In this document: in pieces, positions 24,412-32,567 of the stretch | Position numbering within the stretch: position 1 is the stretch's first letter | How the letters are laid out: each line of letters starts with the position of its first letter | NCBI RefSeq assembly: GCF_026151165.2 | Contig: NZ_CP117849.1 | Coordinates: 1,984,001-2,048,000, forward strand | Length of the DNA stretch: 64,000 bases | Reading direction: 5' to 3' | Source: Cryobacterium sp. SO2 | GTDB lineage: Bacteria; Actinomycetota; Actinomycetes; Actinomycetales; Microbacteriaceae | Notes under the pieces: generated by a model | Databases searched by the model: none | Seen by the model: only the letters and a program-made list of their open reading frames with translations | What the model was told of the DNA's origin: nothing | Position numbers and translations under genes: made by a program

Positions 24412-25266
24412 CTAGGCGGTGATGGTGTTCGTGCCGAGCAGGATCATCACGACGATACCCAGCGCGATGCGGTAGACCACGAACGGCAGGAAGCTGCGCT
24501 TGGAGATGTAGTTCATGAAGAACCCGATCACGAACAGCGCCACGATGAAGGCCACGACGGTGGCGACCAGGGTCTCCAACGGGCCGAACAGTTCGGGCGT
24601 GCAGGTGGCTGCGGCCGCGACGCAGGGCTCCTTGATGGACTTGTAGACCTGGTAGAAGCCGCTGCCGAGAACGGCCGGGATCGCGAGAAGGAACGCGTAG
24701 CGTGCCGCTGCGGCACGTTCGTAGCCCAGGAACAGACCGGCCGTGATGGTGCCACCGGACCGCGAGACGCCGGGGATCAGCGCCAGGGCCTGCGCGAAAC
24801 CGAAGATGACGCCGTGGCCGACGGTGAGGTCGCCCAGCCGGCGGCGCTTGGCGCCCACGTAGTCGGCGATGCCCAGCAGGATGCCGAAGGCGATGAGCAT
24901 GATCGCGGTGACCCAGAGGTTGCGCAGGGAGGTCTCGATCTGGTCCTGGAAGAGCAGGCCGAGGACGACGATGGGCAGGGTGCCGAGGATGATCAGCCAG
25001 CCCATGCGGGCATCCGGGTCGCTGCGCGGGACCTTGCCGACCAGGGACTTGGCCCACTGCCCGATGATGCGCACGATGTCGCGCCAGAAGAAGATCACCA
25101 CGGCAGCCTCTGTGCCGATCTGGGTGATGGCGGTGAACCGGGCGCCGGGGTCTTCACCGGTGCCGAGGAACTGCCCGACGATGCTGATGTGCGCGCTGGA
25201 GGAGACCGGCAGGAATTCGGTCAGCCCCTGCACCAGGCCCAGGATGACCGCGTTGATGAAGTCCAC
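24412..25266 (-). CDS. uppP: Undecaprenyl-diphosphatase
   Basis: This enzyme dephosphorylates undecaprenyl diphosphate to recycle the lipid carrier of peptidoglycan and other envelope polymers; excess gives bacitracin resistance. The 284-residue protein has about eight membrane helices. The catalytic motifs are LTEFLPVSSSAH (Glu17, serines 22-24) and PGVSRSGGT around residues 165-175. Between those, a soluble-facing loop carries CVAAAATCTPE, which is specific to this lineage. Start is the ATG at 25266. It has 64 bases to the M20 gene upstream. Confidence 0.95.
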   Translation of the reverse strand: MDFINAVILGLVQGLTEFLPVSSSAHISIVGQFLGTGEDPGARFTAITQIGTEAAVVIFFWRDIVRIIGQWAKSLVGKVPRSDPDARMGWLIILGTLPIVVLGLLFQDQIETSLRNLWVTAIMLIAFGILLGIADYVGAKRRRLGDLTVGHGVIFGFAQALALIPGVSRSGGTITAGLFLGYERAAAARYAFLLAIPAVLGSGFYQVYKSIKEPCVAAAATCTPELFGPLETLVATVVAFIVALFVIGFFMNYISKRSFLPFVVYRIALGIVVMILLGTNTITA

Positions 25267-25330
25267 GTGATACTCGTTTCGCTTGTGCTGTGTGCTGTCG
25301 GTAGCTCAGGCCCAGGAGCTCAGGCAGAGG

Positions 25331-26656
25331 CTAGTACGTCGACAGCAGATCGGTCAGAACCGTCCTGCCAAACACTAATGCGTCCAGCGGCACGCGCTCA
25401 TCAACGCCGTGGAACAGCGCCGGGAAATCCAAATCGGCTGGGAGTTTCAGCGGGGCGAAGCCGTATCCTTTGATGTCCAGTTTGCTGAGCGCCTTGTTGT
25501 CGGTGCCGGCGGGCATCAGGTAGGGCAGCACGGGGGCGCCGGGATCGTGCCGGCCGAGGGTCTGCACGATCGTGTCGATCAACGGTCCGGAGAAGTCGGT
25601 CTCCAGGCCGACGTCCCTGTGCATCACGATGATCTCGATATCCGGCCCGACCAGTTCGGCCAGTTCAGCCAGCACAGCGTCTTCCTCGCCGGGCAGGGAG
25701 CGGAGGTCGATGAGCGCCTCGGCGCGATCGGGGATCACGTTGTGCTTGTACCCGGCCTGCAGCACGGTCGGGTTCATGGTGGTGCGCAGGCTCGCCTGGA
25801 TGAATCCGGATGCTGTGCCGGTGGCCAGCGCCAGTTCGTCCGGCCCCATCGACTGGGGGTCGACGCCGAGGATCCGTGCGATCTCGGAGAGCAGCTGTCG
25901 AGTGGTGCCGGTCAGCCGGATCGGCCAGTCCCGTCGCCCCACCTTGGCGACGGCCTCGGCCAGACGGGTGATCGCGTTGTCCGTGACCAGACGGGAGCCG
26001 TGCCCGGCCGGGCCGTGGGCGACGAGCTTGAGCCAGATGAGAGCTTTCTCACCCGTCTGGAGCAGATAGGCGCGCTCCCCGCCGATGCTGATCGAGTAGC
26101 CGCCGACCTCGCTGATCGCCTCGGTCGCGCCTGCGAACAGTTCGGGTCTGGTGTCGACGAGGTGGTGCGAGCCGAGCACTCCCCCGGCCTCTTCGTCGGC
26201 GAAGAAGGCGATCACCAGGTCACGTTCGGGAGCGGCGCCCGTGCCGAGGATGTCCTGCAGCGACGCCAGGATCATCGCGTCCATGTTCTTCATGTCCACA
26301 GCGCCGCGGCCCCACAGCATCCCGTCCTTGATCTCGCCGCCGAACGGGTCCACCGACCAGTTCGCCGGTTCGGCGGGCACCACGTCGAGGTGGCCGTGCA
26401 CAACGAGGGCGCCCTTGTTGCGGTCGCGGCCGGGTACCCGGGCCACGACGCTCGTGCGGCCGGGTGCGGCGTCGAACAGTTCCGGCTTCAGGCCCAGGGT
26501 CCGCAGCTTTTCGGCCACGTACTCCGCGGCATCCGTCTCGCCGTTGGAGCGGCCCTCACCGTAGTTGGTGGTGTCGAACCTGATGAGGTCGCGGGCGATC
26601 TCGGCGGTCAGGTCGAGGGCGTCGGCCGCGTCTGGCGTGGAGGCGAGAGCTGTCAT
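25331..26656 (-). CDS. M20/M25/M40-family metallopeptidase
   Basis: This zinc-dependent amidohydrolase, probably a dipeptidase or acyl-amino-acid hydrolase, is cytoplasmic. It has 441 residues. Metal ligands are in VVHGHLDVVP (His and catalytic Asp), GAVDMKN (bridging Asp), FADEEAGG (catalytic Glu followed by ligand Glu) and the C-terminal FHGVDERVP (His). A dimerisation domain lies in between. Start is the ATG at 26656; the frame stays open for another 500 bases but that part crosses the tRNA-Leu gene and is not coding. TAGCGT lies just upstream, so a short or absent leader is likely. It heads the operon with uppP and mshC. Confidence 0.92.
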   Translation of the reverse strand: MTALASTPDAADALDLTAEIARDLIRFDTTNYGEGRSNGETDAAEYVAEKLRTLGLKPELFDAAPGRTSVVARVPGRDRNKGALVVHGHLDVVPAEPANWSVDPFGGEIKDGMLWGRGAVDMKNMDAMILASLQDILGTGAAPERDLVIAFFADEEAGGVLGSHHLVDTRPELFAGATEAISEVGGYSISIGGERAYLLQTGEKALIWLKLVAHGPAGHGSRLVTDNAITRLAEAVAKVGRRDWPIRLTGTTRQLLSEIARILGVDPQSMGPDELALATGTASGFIQASLRTTMNPTVLQAGYKHNVIPDRAEALIDLRSLPGEEDAVLAELAELVGPDIEIIVMHRDVGLETDFSGPLIDTIVQTLGRHDPGAPVLPYLMPAGTDNKALSKLDIKGYGFAPLKLPADLDFPALFHGVDERVPLDALVFGRTVLTDLLSTY

Positions 26657-26825
26657 GCAGTTCACGCTACCGGGCATCCGCGCAGTGCCTGCTGCCGGGT
26701 ACTCCCTGAGGGGTCTCCGAACGAGGCATTCTTCGACCGGTGGAGCGCCATGGTGTCCGAGGGCGGTTTGGATCCGTGCTAAGTTATTCCCCGGCAGCAA
26801 AACATAACTGCGGCCAAAACATCCA

Positions 26826-26910
26826 GTCCGGGTGGCGGAAATGGCAGACGCGCTAGCTTGAGGTGCTAGTGCCCGTATAGGGCGTGGGGGTTCAAGTCCC
26901 CCCTCGGACA
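26826..26910 (+). tRNA. tRNA-Leu (anticodon GAG)
   Basis: This is a class II tRNA of 85 bases without encoded CCA. The acceptor stem is GTCCGGG pairing with CTCGGAC, including one G-U, and the discriminator is A. The D-arm is GGCGGAAATGGCAGACGC-like. The anticodon stem CTAGC/GCTAG encloses TTGAGGT, giving GAG. The long variable arm TGCCCGTATAGGGCGT is typical of leucine tRNA. The T-arm is GGGGGTTCAAGTCCCCC. It reads leucine CUC/CUU codons. A series of hairpins follows. Confidence 0.97.
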
Positions 26911-26941
26911 CGGAGATTGTTGGTAAGACAACGATCAACGA

Positions 26942-26986
26942 GAACTGGTTGAGACAGTTCACGGGCCGGATCTTAGGATCCGGCCC
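26942..26986 (+). terminator. First two hairpins after tRNA-Leu
   Basis: GAACTG (26942-26947) pairs with CAGTTC (26955-26960). Directly after comes a perfect 10-bp stem, GGGCCGGATC with GATCCGGCCC (26963-26972 and 26977-26986), with tetraloop TTAG. The second hairpin is the first of three near-identical copies. There is no strong T-run here, so termination may be partial. Confidence 0.6.
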
Positions 26987-27025
26987 TGTCTCGTTTAACG
27001 GGTCGAATACTCGGCCGGATATATC

Positions 27026-27049
27026 GGGCCGGATCTTCTGATTCGGCAC
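27026..27049 (+). repeat. Second copy of the GGGCCGGATC hairpin
   Basis: The left arm GGGCCGGATC (27026-27035) is identical to the first copy. The right arm GATTCGGCAC (27040-27049) pairs with it with a G-U and one mismatch near the end, and the tetraloop is TTCT. Just upstream another partial copy, CGGCCGGAT (27012-27020), is present. Confidence 0.6.
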
Positions 27050-27063
27050 TGTCGCACGTACGA

Positions 27064-27092
27064 GGGCCGGATCCTGGGATCCGGCCCTTTTT
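27064..27092 (+). terminator. Third copy of the hairpin with T-run
   Basis: A perfect 10-bp stem (27064-27073 with 27078-27087), tetraloop CTGG, is followed by TTTTT. This is a good intrinsic terminator that would stop transcription from the tRNA before the GH94 promoter. The stem sequence is the same as at 26963-26986. The remaining bases up to 27154 show nothing else that I can name. Confidence 0.8.
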
Positions 27093-27154
27093 GTTGCGCC
27101 GCGTCGGGGTGTTCCGGCGGCGGGTCGTGCTGCTAGAGTCAAGCCAGGCGTCCG

Positions 27155-27168
27155 TGAGAGCGCTCTCA
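27155..27168. promoter_or_regulatory. CebR-like operator within the GH94 promoter
   Basis: TGAGAGCGCTCTCA is a perfect 14-bp palindrome. It differs from the CebR/CelR operator TGGGAGCGCTCCCA of Streptomyces and Thermobifida by one symmetric pair of changes. It ends two bases before TAGACT (27171-27176), a plausible -10, so a bound repressor would block RNA polymerase. A LacI-family cellobiose-responsive repressor is expected; no such gene is next to it. Confidence 0.7.
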
Positions 27169-27250
27169 TTTAGACTAGGCCCGGCTGCGACGGCGGATTC
27201 AGGATGTTGAATCGCCGCATCCGGTCCGTGGATACCGAAAAGGTGCACGC

Positions 27251-29722
27251 ATGAAATTCGGCCACTTCGACGACGAAGCCAGGGAATACGTCATTGAGAC
27301 CCCGGTGACGCCCTACCCGTGGATCAACTATCTCGGCAGCGAGGACTTCTTCTCGCTCGTCTCGCATACGGCGGGCGGTTACACCTTCTACAAGGACGCC
27401 AAGATGCGCCGCTTGACCCGCTACCGCTACAACGACATCCCCACCGATTCGGGCGGACGCTACTTCTTCATCAAGGACGGCGACGATGTGTGGACGTCCA
27501 GCTGGCTGCCGATGAAGAAGGAGCTCGACTTCTTCGAGACCCGGCACGGCATGGGGTACACCCGCATCACGGGCGAACGTGGCGGCCTCAAGGTCTCCAC
27601 CCTGTACTTCGTTCCGCTCGGCGAGACCGCGGAGGTGCAGAAGGTCACGATCACCAACACCTCGGACTCAGTCAAGACGTTCTCGCTCTTCTCCTACCTC
27701 GAGTTCTGCCTCTGGAATGCCCAGGACGACCAAACCAACTACCAGCGCAACCTCTCCATCGGCGAGGTCGAGGTCGACGGCAGCGCGATCTACCACAAGA
27801 CCGAGTACCGCGAGCGGCGCGACCACTACGCCGTTTACGGGGTCAACGCCGAGATCGCCGGCTTCGACACCGACCGGGAGACCTTCGTGGGCCTCTACGA
27901 GACGCTCGCCGAGGCGAAGGTGCCGCACGCCGGTCACGCGCAGAACTCGATGGCGTCCGGCTGGTACCCGATCGGATCGCACCAGGTGGACTCCACCTTG
28001 CAGCCCGGCGAGAGCCGCGACCTGGTCTTCGTGCTCGGCTATTTGGAGAACAACGCCGCAAACGGCGAGGACAAATGGGAGGACGACGCCAAGCAGGTCA
28101 TCAACAAGACCCGTGCGCAGGCACTGCTCGCCCGGCTGTCCACCACCGAGGCCGCCGACGCCGCGTTCGACGCGCTCGGCGTGTACTGGACCGACCTGCT
28201 CTCGGCGTACACCGTCACCTCGCCGGACGACAAGCTCAACCGGATGGTCAACATCTGGAACCAGTACCAGTGCATGGTGACGTTCAACATGAGCCGTTCG
28301 GCCTCGTACTTCGAGACCGGCATCGGCCGTGGGATGGGGTTCAGGGACTCCACCCAGGACCTCCTCGGCTTCGTGCACTTGATCCCGGACCGCGCCCGCG
28401 AACGCATTCTCGACATCGCCGCGACCCAGCTGCCGGACGGGTCTGCCTACCACCAGTACCAGCCGCTCACCAAGCGCGGCAACAACGAACTCGGCTCCGG
28501 GTTCAACGACGACCCCGCGTGGCTGATCATCGGCGTGGACGGCTACCTCAAGGAGACCGGCGACTACGGAATCCTCGATGAGATCGTGCCGTTCGACAAC
28601 AACGACGAGCTCGCCGAGACGCTCTACACCCACCTCACCCGGTCGTTCGAGTTCACCCGGAACAACCTCGGCCCACATGGACTGCCGCTGATCGGTCGCG
28701 CAGACTGGAACGACTGCCTCAACCTGAACTGCTTCTCCACCACGCCAGGTGAGTCCTTCCAGACCACCGAGAATCAGGCCGGCGGGGTGGCCGAGTCCAC
28801 CTTCATCGCCGCACAGTTCGTGCTCGCGGCGGGGCAGTACGCCACCATCGCCGCGCGACGCGGTGACACGGCGCAGGCCGAGCTGGCCCGCACCGCGGCC
28901 GCGGAGATGAGCCAGGCGTTGCTCACGCACGGCTGGGACGGCGACTGGTTCCTGCGTGCTTACGACTTCTACGGCAACAAGGTGGGCACCTCAGAAGACA
29001 CCGAGGGCCAGATCTGGATCGAACCGCAGGGTTTCGCGGTGCTCGCCGGTGTCGGCGTGGAGCACAACGAGGACGGCACCCCGGTGAAGACGAGTCCTGC
29101 CTTCCGGGCGCTCGATTCGGTGGATCGGCTGCTCGGCTCCGAGCACGGCCTGGTGCTGCAGTACCCGGCGTACAAGAGCTATCGCGTCGAACTCGGCGAG
29201 GTGTCGACCTATCCCCCGGGCTACAAGGAGAACGGTGGCATCTTCTGCCACAACAACCCGTGGGTGATCATCGGTGAGACCGTGCTCGGCCGTGGCGCGA
29301 AGGCGTTCGACCACTACCGCAAGATCACGCCGGCGTATCGGGAGGACATCTCCGAGGTGCACCGCACCGAACCGTATGTCTACGCCCAGATGATCGCGGG
29401 CAAGGAAGCATCCCGGCACGGCGAGGCCAAGAACTCCTGGCTCACCGGCACGGCGGCGTGGAACTTCGTGACGGTCTCGCAGTACCTGCTGGGTGTGCGC
29501 ACCGACTACGACGGCCTCGTGGTCGACCCGCAGATCGGCCCGGATGTCGCTGAGTTCACCGTGACCCGGCAGGCCCGCGGGGCCACCTACGTGATCACCG
29601 TGGCGAACTCCGGCCGCGAGGGTTCACGGGCGAGCCTCGAGGTGGACGGCGTGGCCATCGAGGGCCGCACCGTGCCGTATGCGCCGGTCGGGGCGACCGT
29701 GCAGGTGCGCGCGACGCTGTAA
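27251..29722 (+). CDS. Cellobiose phosphorylase-type enzyme (GH94)
   Basis: This enzyme splits cellobiose with phosphate to glucose 1-phosphate and glucose, saving one ATP; it is cytoplasmic because no signal peptide is present. The 823-residue protein has the N-terminal beta-sandwich (about 1-290), a helical linker and the (alpha/alpha)6 barrel. The general-acid aspartate lies in GRADWNDCLN (about 485-488). GDWFLRAYDFYG, QIWIEPQGFAVL and KENGGIFCHNNPWVII are hallmark stretches of cellobiose phosphorylases. Chitobiose or laminaribiose specificity is possible but less likely. Start is the ATG at 27251 with AAAAGGTG upstream. No transporter gene is adjacent. A hairpin terminator follows. Confidence 0.93.
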   Translation: MKFGHFDDEAREYVIETPVTPYPWINYLGSEDFFSLVSHTAGGYTFYKDAKMRRLTRYRYNDIPTDSGGRYFFIKDGDDVWTSSWLPMKKELDFFETRHGMGYTRITGERGGLKVSTLYFVPLGETAEVQKVTITNTSDSVKTFSLFSYLEFCLWNAQDDQTNYQRNLSIGEVEVDGSAIYHKTEYRERRDHYAVYGVNAEIAGFDTDRETFVGLYETLAEAKVPHAGHAQNSMASGWYPIGSHQVDSTLQPGESRDLVFVLGYLENNAANGEDKWEDDAKQVINKTRAQALLARLSTTEAADAAFDALGVYWTDLLSAYTVTSPDDKLNRMVNIWNQYQCMVTFNMSRSASYFETGIGRGMGFRDSTQDLLGFVHLIPDRARERILDIAATQLPDGSAYHQYQPLTKRGNNELGSGFNDDPAWLIIGVDGYLKETGDYGILDEIVPFDNNDELAETLYTHLTRSFEFTRNNLGPHGLPLIGRADWNDCLNLNCFSTTPGESFQTTENQAGGVAESTFIAAQFVLAAGQYATIAARRGDTAQAELARTAAAEMSQALLTHGWDGDWFLRAYDFYGNKVGTSEDTEGQIWIEPQGFAVLAGVGVEHNEDGTPVKTSPAFRALDSVDRLLGSEHGLVLQYPAYKSYRVELGEVSTYPPGYKENGGIFCHNNPWVIIGETVLGRGAKAFDHYRKITPAYREDISEVHRTEPYVYAQMIAGKEASRHGEAKNSWLTGTAAWNFVTVSQYLLGVRTDYDGLVVDPQIGPDVAEFTVTRQARGATYVITVANSGREGSRASLEVDGVAIEGRTVPYAPVGATVQVRATL

Positions 29723-29729
29723 CAACCGT

Positions 29730-29762
29730 GGTGCTGCCCGCTCGGGGGAACCGGGCAGCACC
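29730..29762 (+). terminator. Hairpin downstream of the GH94 gene
   Basis: A perfect 11-bp stem (29730-29740 with 29752-29762) and an 11-base loop begin eight bases after the stop codon. There is no T-run, so it is a probable but not ideal terminator. Confidence 0.6.
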
Positions 29763-29780
29763 GGCCGGACATTACCGGGT

Positions 29781-30503
29781 ATGAACGGCTACCCAGTTCG
29801 AGCCAAGGCGTGGCGGATGCTCGGCGCATGTGTCTGCGCCGGTGTCCTGCTGGCAGGACGCGGCCGGGGCGCCGACGCGGCACCGGATGTGGCGGGCCAG
29901 ACCGTCGGCCCGTCACCATACGGACCCAGCGCTGCCGAGGTCTTCACGGCCTGCAGCCCACCGGGGATCGTGGATTATGACCCGATCGAGTCGCTGGCGA
30001 TTCTGGCCCGCGAAAGCACGGTGGTCATAGCGGGCGAAATCGATCGGATCCAGCCGGGCCGCGACACCATCTACAGCGCTCCGAACCAGACGTCGACAAC
30101 CGGAAGCGCGGTGATCGTCGTGCGTGACGTCACGGTTGTAGCCGGGAAACTGGACCCGGCCGCCGACGCAAGCGTCTACATCGAATTCGGTTCGGGCAGC
30201 CCCGGCCAGTGCACGCGGACCGTTCCGCCGGGAACGGCGATCGTCGCCTACCTGGAACCGGCTTGGGACGGCGCCCCCATCTACGTGGACGAGTACCTGG
30301 ACCCAACCTCCGTGTACACGGAAATCGAGGATCCCGGCGCCGGAAGGCCCGCCGGCCAGCCGCTGTACCAGGCGTCCGCGCTCGAGGGCCTGGTCTGGCA
30401 GATCCCGGGCAGCGCCGAGGTGGTCTGGCCGCTCCACCTGGGCACCGGTCCCGGATCGATCCGCGACGCGCTCCCCGACGGGACTCTCGCCGGCCCGGAG
30501 TGA
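29781..30503 (+). CDS. Secreted hypothetical protein
   Basis: I do not recognise this 240-residue protein. The first 35 residues form a signal peptide: basic MNGYPVRAKAWR, hydrophobic MLGACVCAGVLLAG, then GADAAPD as a cleavage region. There is no proper lipobox cysteine. The mature part is acidic and beta-rich (SLAILARESTVVIAGEIDRI, SAVIVVRDVTVVAGKL, TAIVAYLEPAW) and has two cysteines that could form a disulfide outside the cell. Start at ATG 29781 was chosen because it gives the signal peptide; the frame is open to 29679. It may belong to the poorly characterised actinobacterial exported beta proteins. Confidence 0.7.
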   Translation: MNGYPVRAKAWRMLGACVCAGVLLAGRGRGADAAPDVAGQTVGPSPYGPSAAEVFTACSPPGIVDYDPIESLAILARESTVVIAGEIDRIQPGRDTIYSAPNQTSTTGSAVIVVRDVTVVAGKLDPAADASVYIEFGSGSPGQCTRTVPPGTAIVAYLEPAWDGAPIYVDEYLDPTSVYTEIEDPGAGRPAGQPLYQASALEGLVWQIPGSAEVVWPLHLGTGPGSIRDALPDGTLAGPE

Positions 30504-30530
30504 ACCTGACCGGGCTGAGCGATTCGCGGG

Positions 30531-32126
30531 TCAGGCGACGGCGACCTCGACCTCGCCGGGCTCGGCACCCAGCTGGCCGAAGATCAGGCGGCGGTTGGCG
30601 ATCTTGTCGGTGAAGAACCTGTCGTGGCTGACCACGACCACGGCGCCCGGGAAGTGCAGGAGGGCGCGCTCCATCACCTGGGTGCTGGACATGTCCAGGT
30701 GGTTGGTGGGTTCGTCGAGCAGTAGCACCGAGGCACCGGAGAGCAGGCACTGCGCCATGGCCACGCGGGCCTTCTGTCCGCCGGACAGGTTGCCGATCTT
30801 CTGCTTGAGGTCGGCCTCGGAGAACTGGAACATGGTGAGGAACCGGTTCACCGACTTGCGGGTGGCGGTGAACGCCAGGCTGCCCTCGAGCGCGTTGACG
30901 GCGTGGCTGACCGTGTCGGTGTCGTCGAGTTCGGCGAGCACCTGGTTGTACGACACCATGCCCGCGCCCTTGGCCCAGTCCACGTGCCCGTGATCCGCGG
31001 ATTCCTCGCCGGTGAGCACGCGCAACAGGGTGGTCTTGCCGCTGCCGTTGGCGCCGAGCACCACGATTCGGTTACCGCGGCGGATCTCGAAGCTCAGGTC
31101 GTTGAAGAGCACCTTGTCGCCGTACGCCTTGCTGAGCATCTCCACCCGGCAGAGCACATCCTTCACGTGCAGTCCGCCGTAGATCTCGGTGATGATCTTG
31201 TCGACGGGCCGCGGGGTGCGGGACTTCTTGATGGTGGCCAGCTGGGTGCCCAGTTTGCGGCTGGCGGCCTTCTGCGCCTCGCGCCGGTCGGCGATCCCCT
31301 CGGACTCGAAGGCGAGCAGTTCGGACTCGTGCACGAACTGCGCCTCGAGGGTCTTGAGCCGGAACTGCTTCTGCACGACGTATTCGCCGAAGTTGCCCGG
31401 GTACTCGTGCAGGTGAAAGTTCTCCAGCTCGATGATGCGCGTGACGACGGCGTCGAGGAAGGTGCGGTCGTGCGAGACGATCACGGCGGCGCCCTTGAAG
31501 TCGCGGAACCAGCTCTCCAACCACTCCACTCCGGCCACGTCGAGGTAGTTGGTGGGCTCATCCAACAAGAGCACGTCCGGCGCTTCGAGCAGGATCTTCG
31601 CCAGGGCGGCGCGGTTGCGCCAGCCGCCGGAGAGTTCGTCGATCGCACAGCTGCGGTGGGCCTCGTCGAAGCCCAGGATGGTGAGGGCGGCGTCGATCCG
31701 GCGAGGGTAGTCCCAGCCGTCCAACCGGTCCATATCCTCGAAAAGTTCGGACTGGCGGTGGATCAACCGGTCCAGCTCTGCACTGGCCGAGGAGTCGGCG
31801 GCGATGGCCGCATCGATCGACGCGAGCTCGGCCTCGACGGCCTTGATCTCAACGAACAGGGCGTCCAGCACCTCGGTGATCGTCGACTCGCCGTTCAATT
31901 CGGAGAACTGGGAGAAGTAGCCGATCTTCACGCCGTCGTCCACGGTGACGGTGCCGGTGTCCGGCATCACCTGGCCGAGGATCAGCTTGATCAGGGTGGT
32001 CTTTCCCGACCCGTTCCGGCCGATCATGCCGACCCGGTCACCCGGTTCGAGCCTGAAGAAGGTTTCGCGCAGCACCTGGGTGTTCTCGAAACGAACGGTG
32101 ACGTCGTTCAGCCGGATCAGGCTCAT
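30531..32126 (-). CDS. ABC-F family ATP-binding protein
   Basis: This soluble twin-ATPase is of the ABC-F type, which acts on the ribosome in translation control or antibiotic protection rather than transport. It has 531 residues. ATP domain 1 has GRNGSGKTT near 36, LSGGWRNR and LLLDEPTNYLD. The linker (about 245-320) is charged and helical, as in the P-site-probing arm. Domain 2 has GANGSGKTT, LSGGQKARVA and LLLDEPTNHLD. There are no membrane segments. The start overlaps the stop of the upstream small gene (ATGA). It is close to the EttA/Uup-like housekeeping group; resistance function cannot be judged. Confidence 0.93.
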   Translation of the reverse strand: MSLIRLNDVTVRFENTQVLRETFFRLEPGDRVGMIGRNGSGKTTLIKLILGQVMPDTGTVTVDDGVKIGYFSQFSELNGESTITEVLDALFVEIKAVEAELASIDAAIAADSSASAELDRLIHRQSELFEDMDRLDGWDYPRRIDAALTILGFDEAHRSCAIDELSGGWRNRAALAKILLEAPDVLLLDEPTNYLDVAGVEWLESWFRDFKGAAVIVSHDRTFLDAVVTRIIELENFHLHEYPGNFGEYVVQKQFRLKTLEAQFVHESELLAFESEGIADRREAQKAASRKLGTQLATIKKSRTPRPVDKIITEIYGGLHVKDVLCRVEMLSKAYGDKVLFNDLSFEIRRGNRIVVLGANGSGKTTLLRVLTGEESADHGHVDWAKGAGMVSYNQVLAELDDTDTVSHAVNALEGSLAFTATRKSVNRFLTMFQFSEADLKQKIGNLSGGQKARVAMAQCLLSGASVLLLDEPTNHLDMSSTQVMERALLHFPGAVVVVSHDRFFTDKIANRRLIFGQLGAEPGEVEVAVA

Positions 32127-32503
32127 GAGAGCTCCTCGCTGTGCTCGGCGGCATCGACGATGCCGATGAAGCGGCTGCCGATGCCGTCGACCTCGCGCCG
32201 GCTGAGTCCGGCTTCTGCGGCGGGCAGCTCGTCATAGCCGTGATGGTCGCAGGTGAGGTAGGTGAAGGTCGGCCACCACTTCTTCGGCCGGGCCGCCTCG
32301 GTGTACCCGCAGACGCTGCAGGTGAGATCAATCCAGACGGGCTTCTTCCCGGTGCGGTTCGCGCGCGACTGCACCAGCCAGGCGGGCGGGTTCGTTTCGA
32401 TCTCGGCGAGCTGGGCTTCGGTCATTCGGCTGGGAAGGTCGTGGCGCTGCGCCATCTCGAGGGGAATGTCGAGGCGGAGTGCTGCTTCTCGTCTGGTAAT
32501 CAT
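32123..32503 (-). CDS. Conserved hypothetical protein with CxxC and a possible zinc site
   Basis: This 126-residue protein begins MITRREAALRLDIPLEMAQRHDLP, a helical, possibly helix-turn-helix-like segment. It continues with WLVQSRANRTGKKPVWIDLTCSVCGYTEAARPKKWWP and YLTCDHHGYDELP; the CxxC plus CDHH could form a zinc site. The function is unknown. An in-frame TTG nine bases upstream (32512) is an alternative start; neither has a clear ribosome site. The stop overlaps the ABC-F start by four bases, so the two are co-translated and may act together in translation. Confidence 0.8.
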   Translation of the reverse strand: MITRREAALRLDIPLEMAQRHDLPSRMTEAQLAEIETNPPAWLVQSRANRTGKKPVWIDLTCSVCGYTEAARPKKWWPTFTYLTCDHHGYDELPAAEAGLSRREVDGIGSRFIGIVDAAEHSEELS

Positions 32504-32567
32504 CAGGTTCAACGATAGGCGGTGCCGGCCTGCCGGCGGGCCGCACCGGAAACTGCTTCAATGAACC

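Noticed and set aside
26657..27250. Integration site or prophage remnant beside tRNA-Leu
   Set aside because: tRNA genes are common attachment sites, but there is no duplicated tRNA 3' end, integrase or phage gene. Only hairpin repeats are present.
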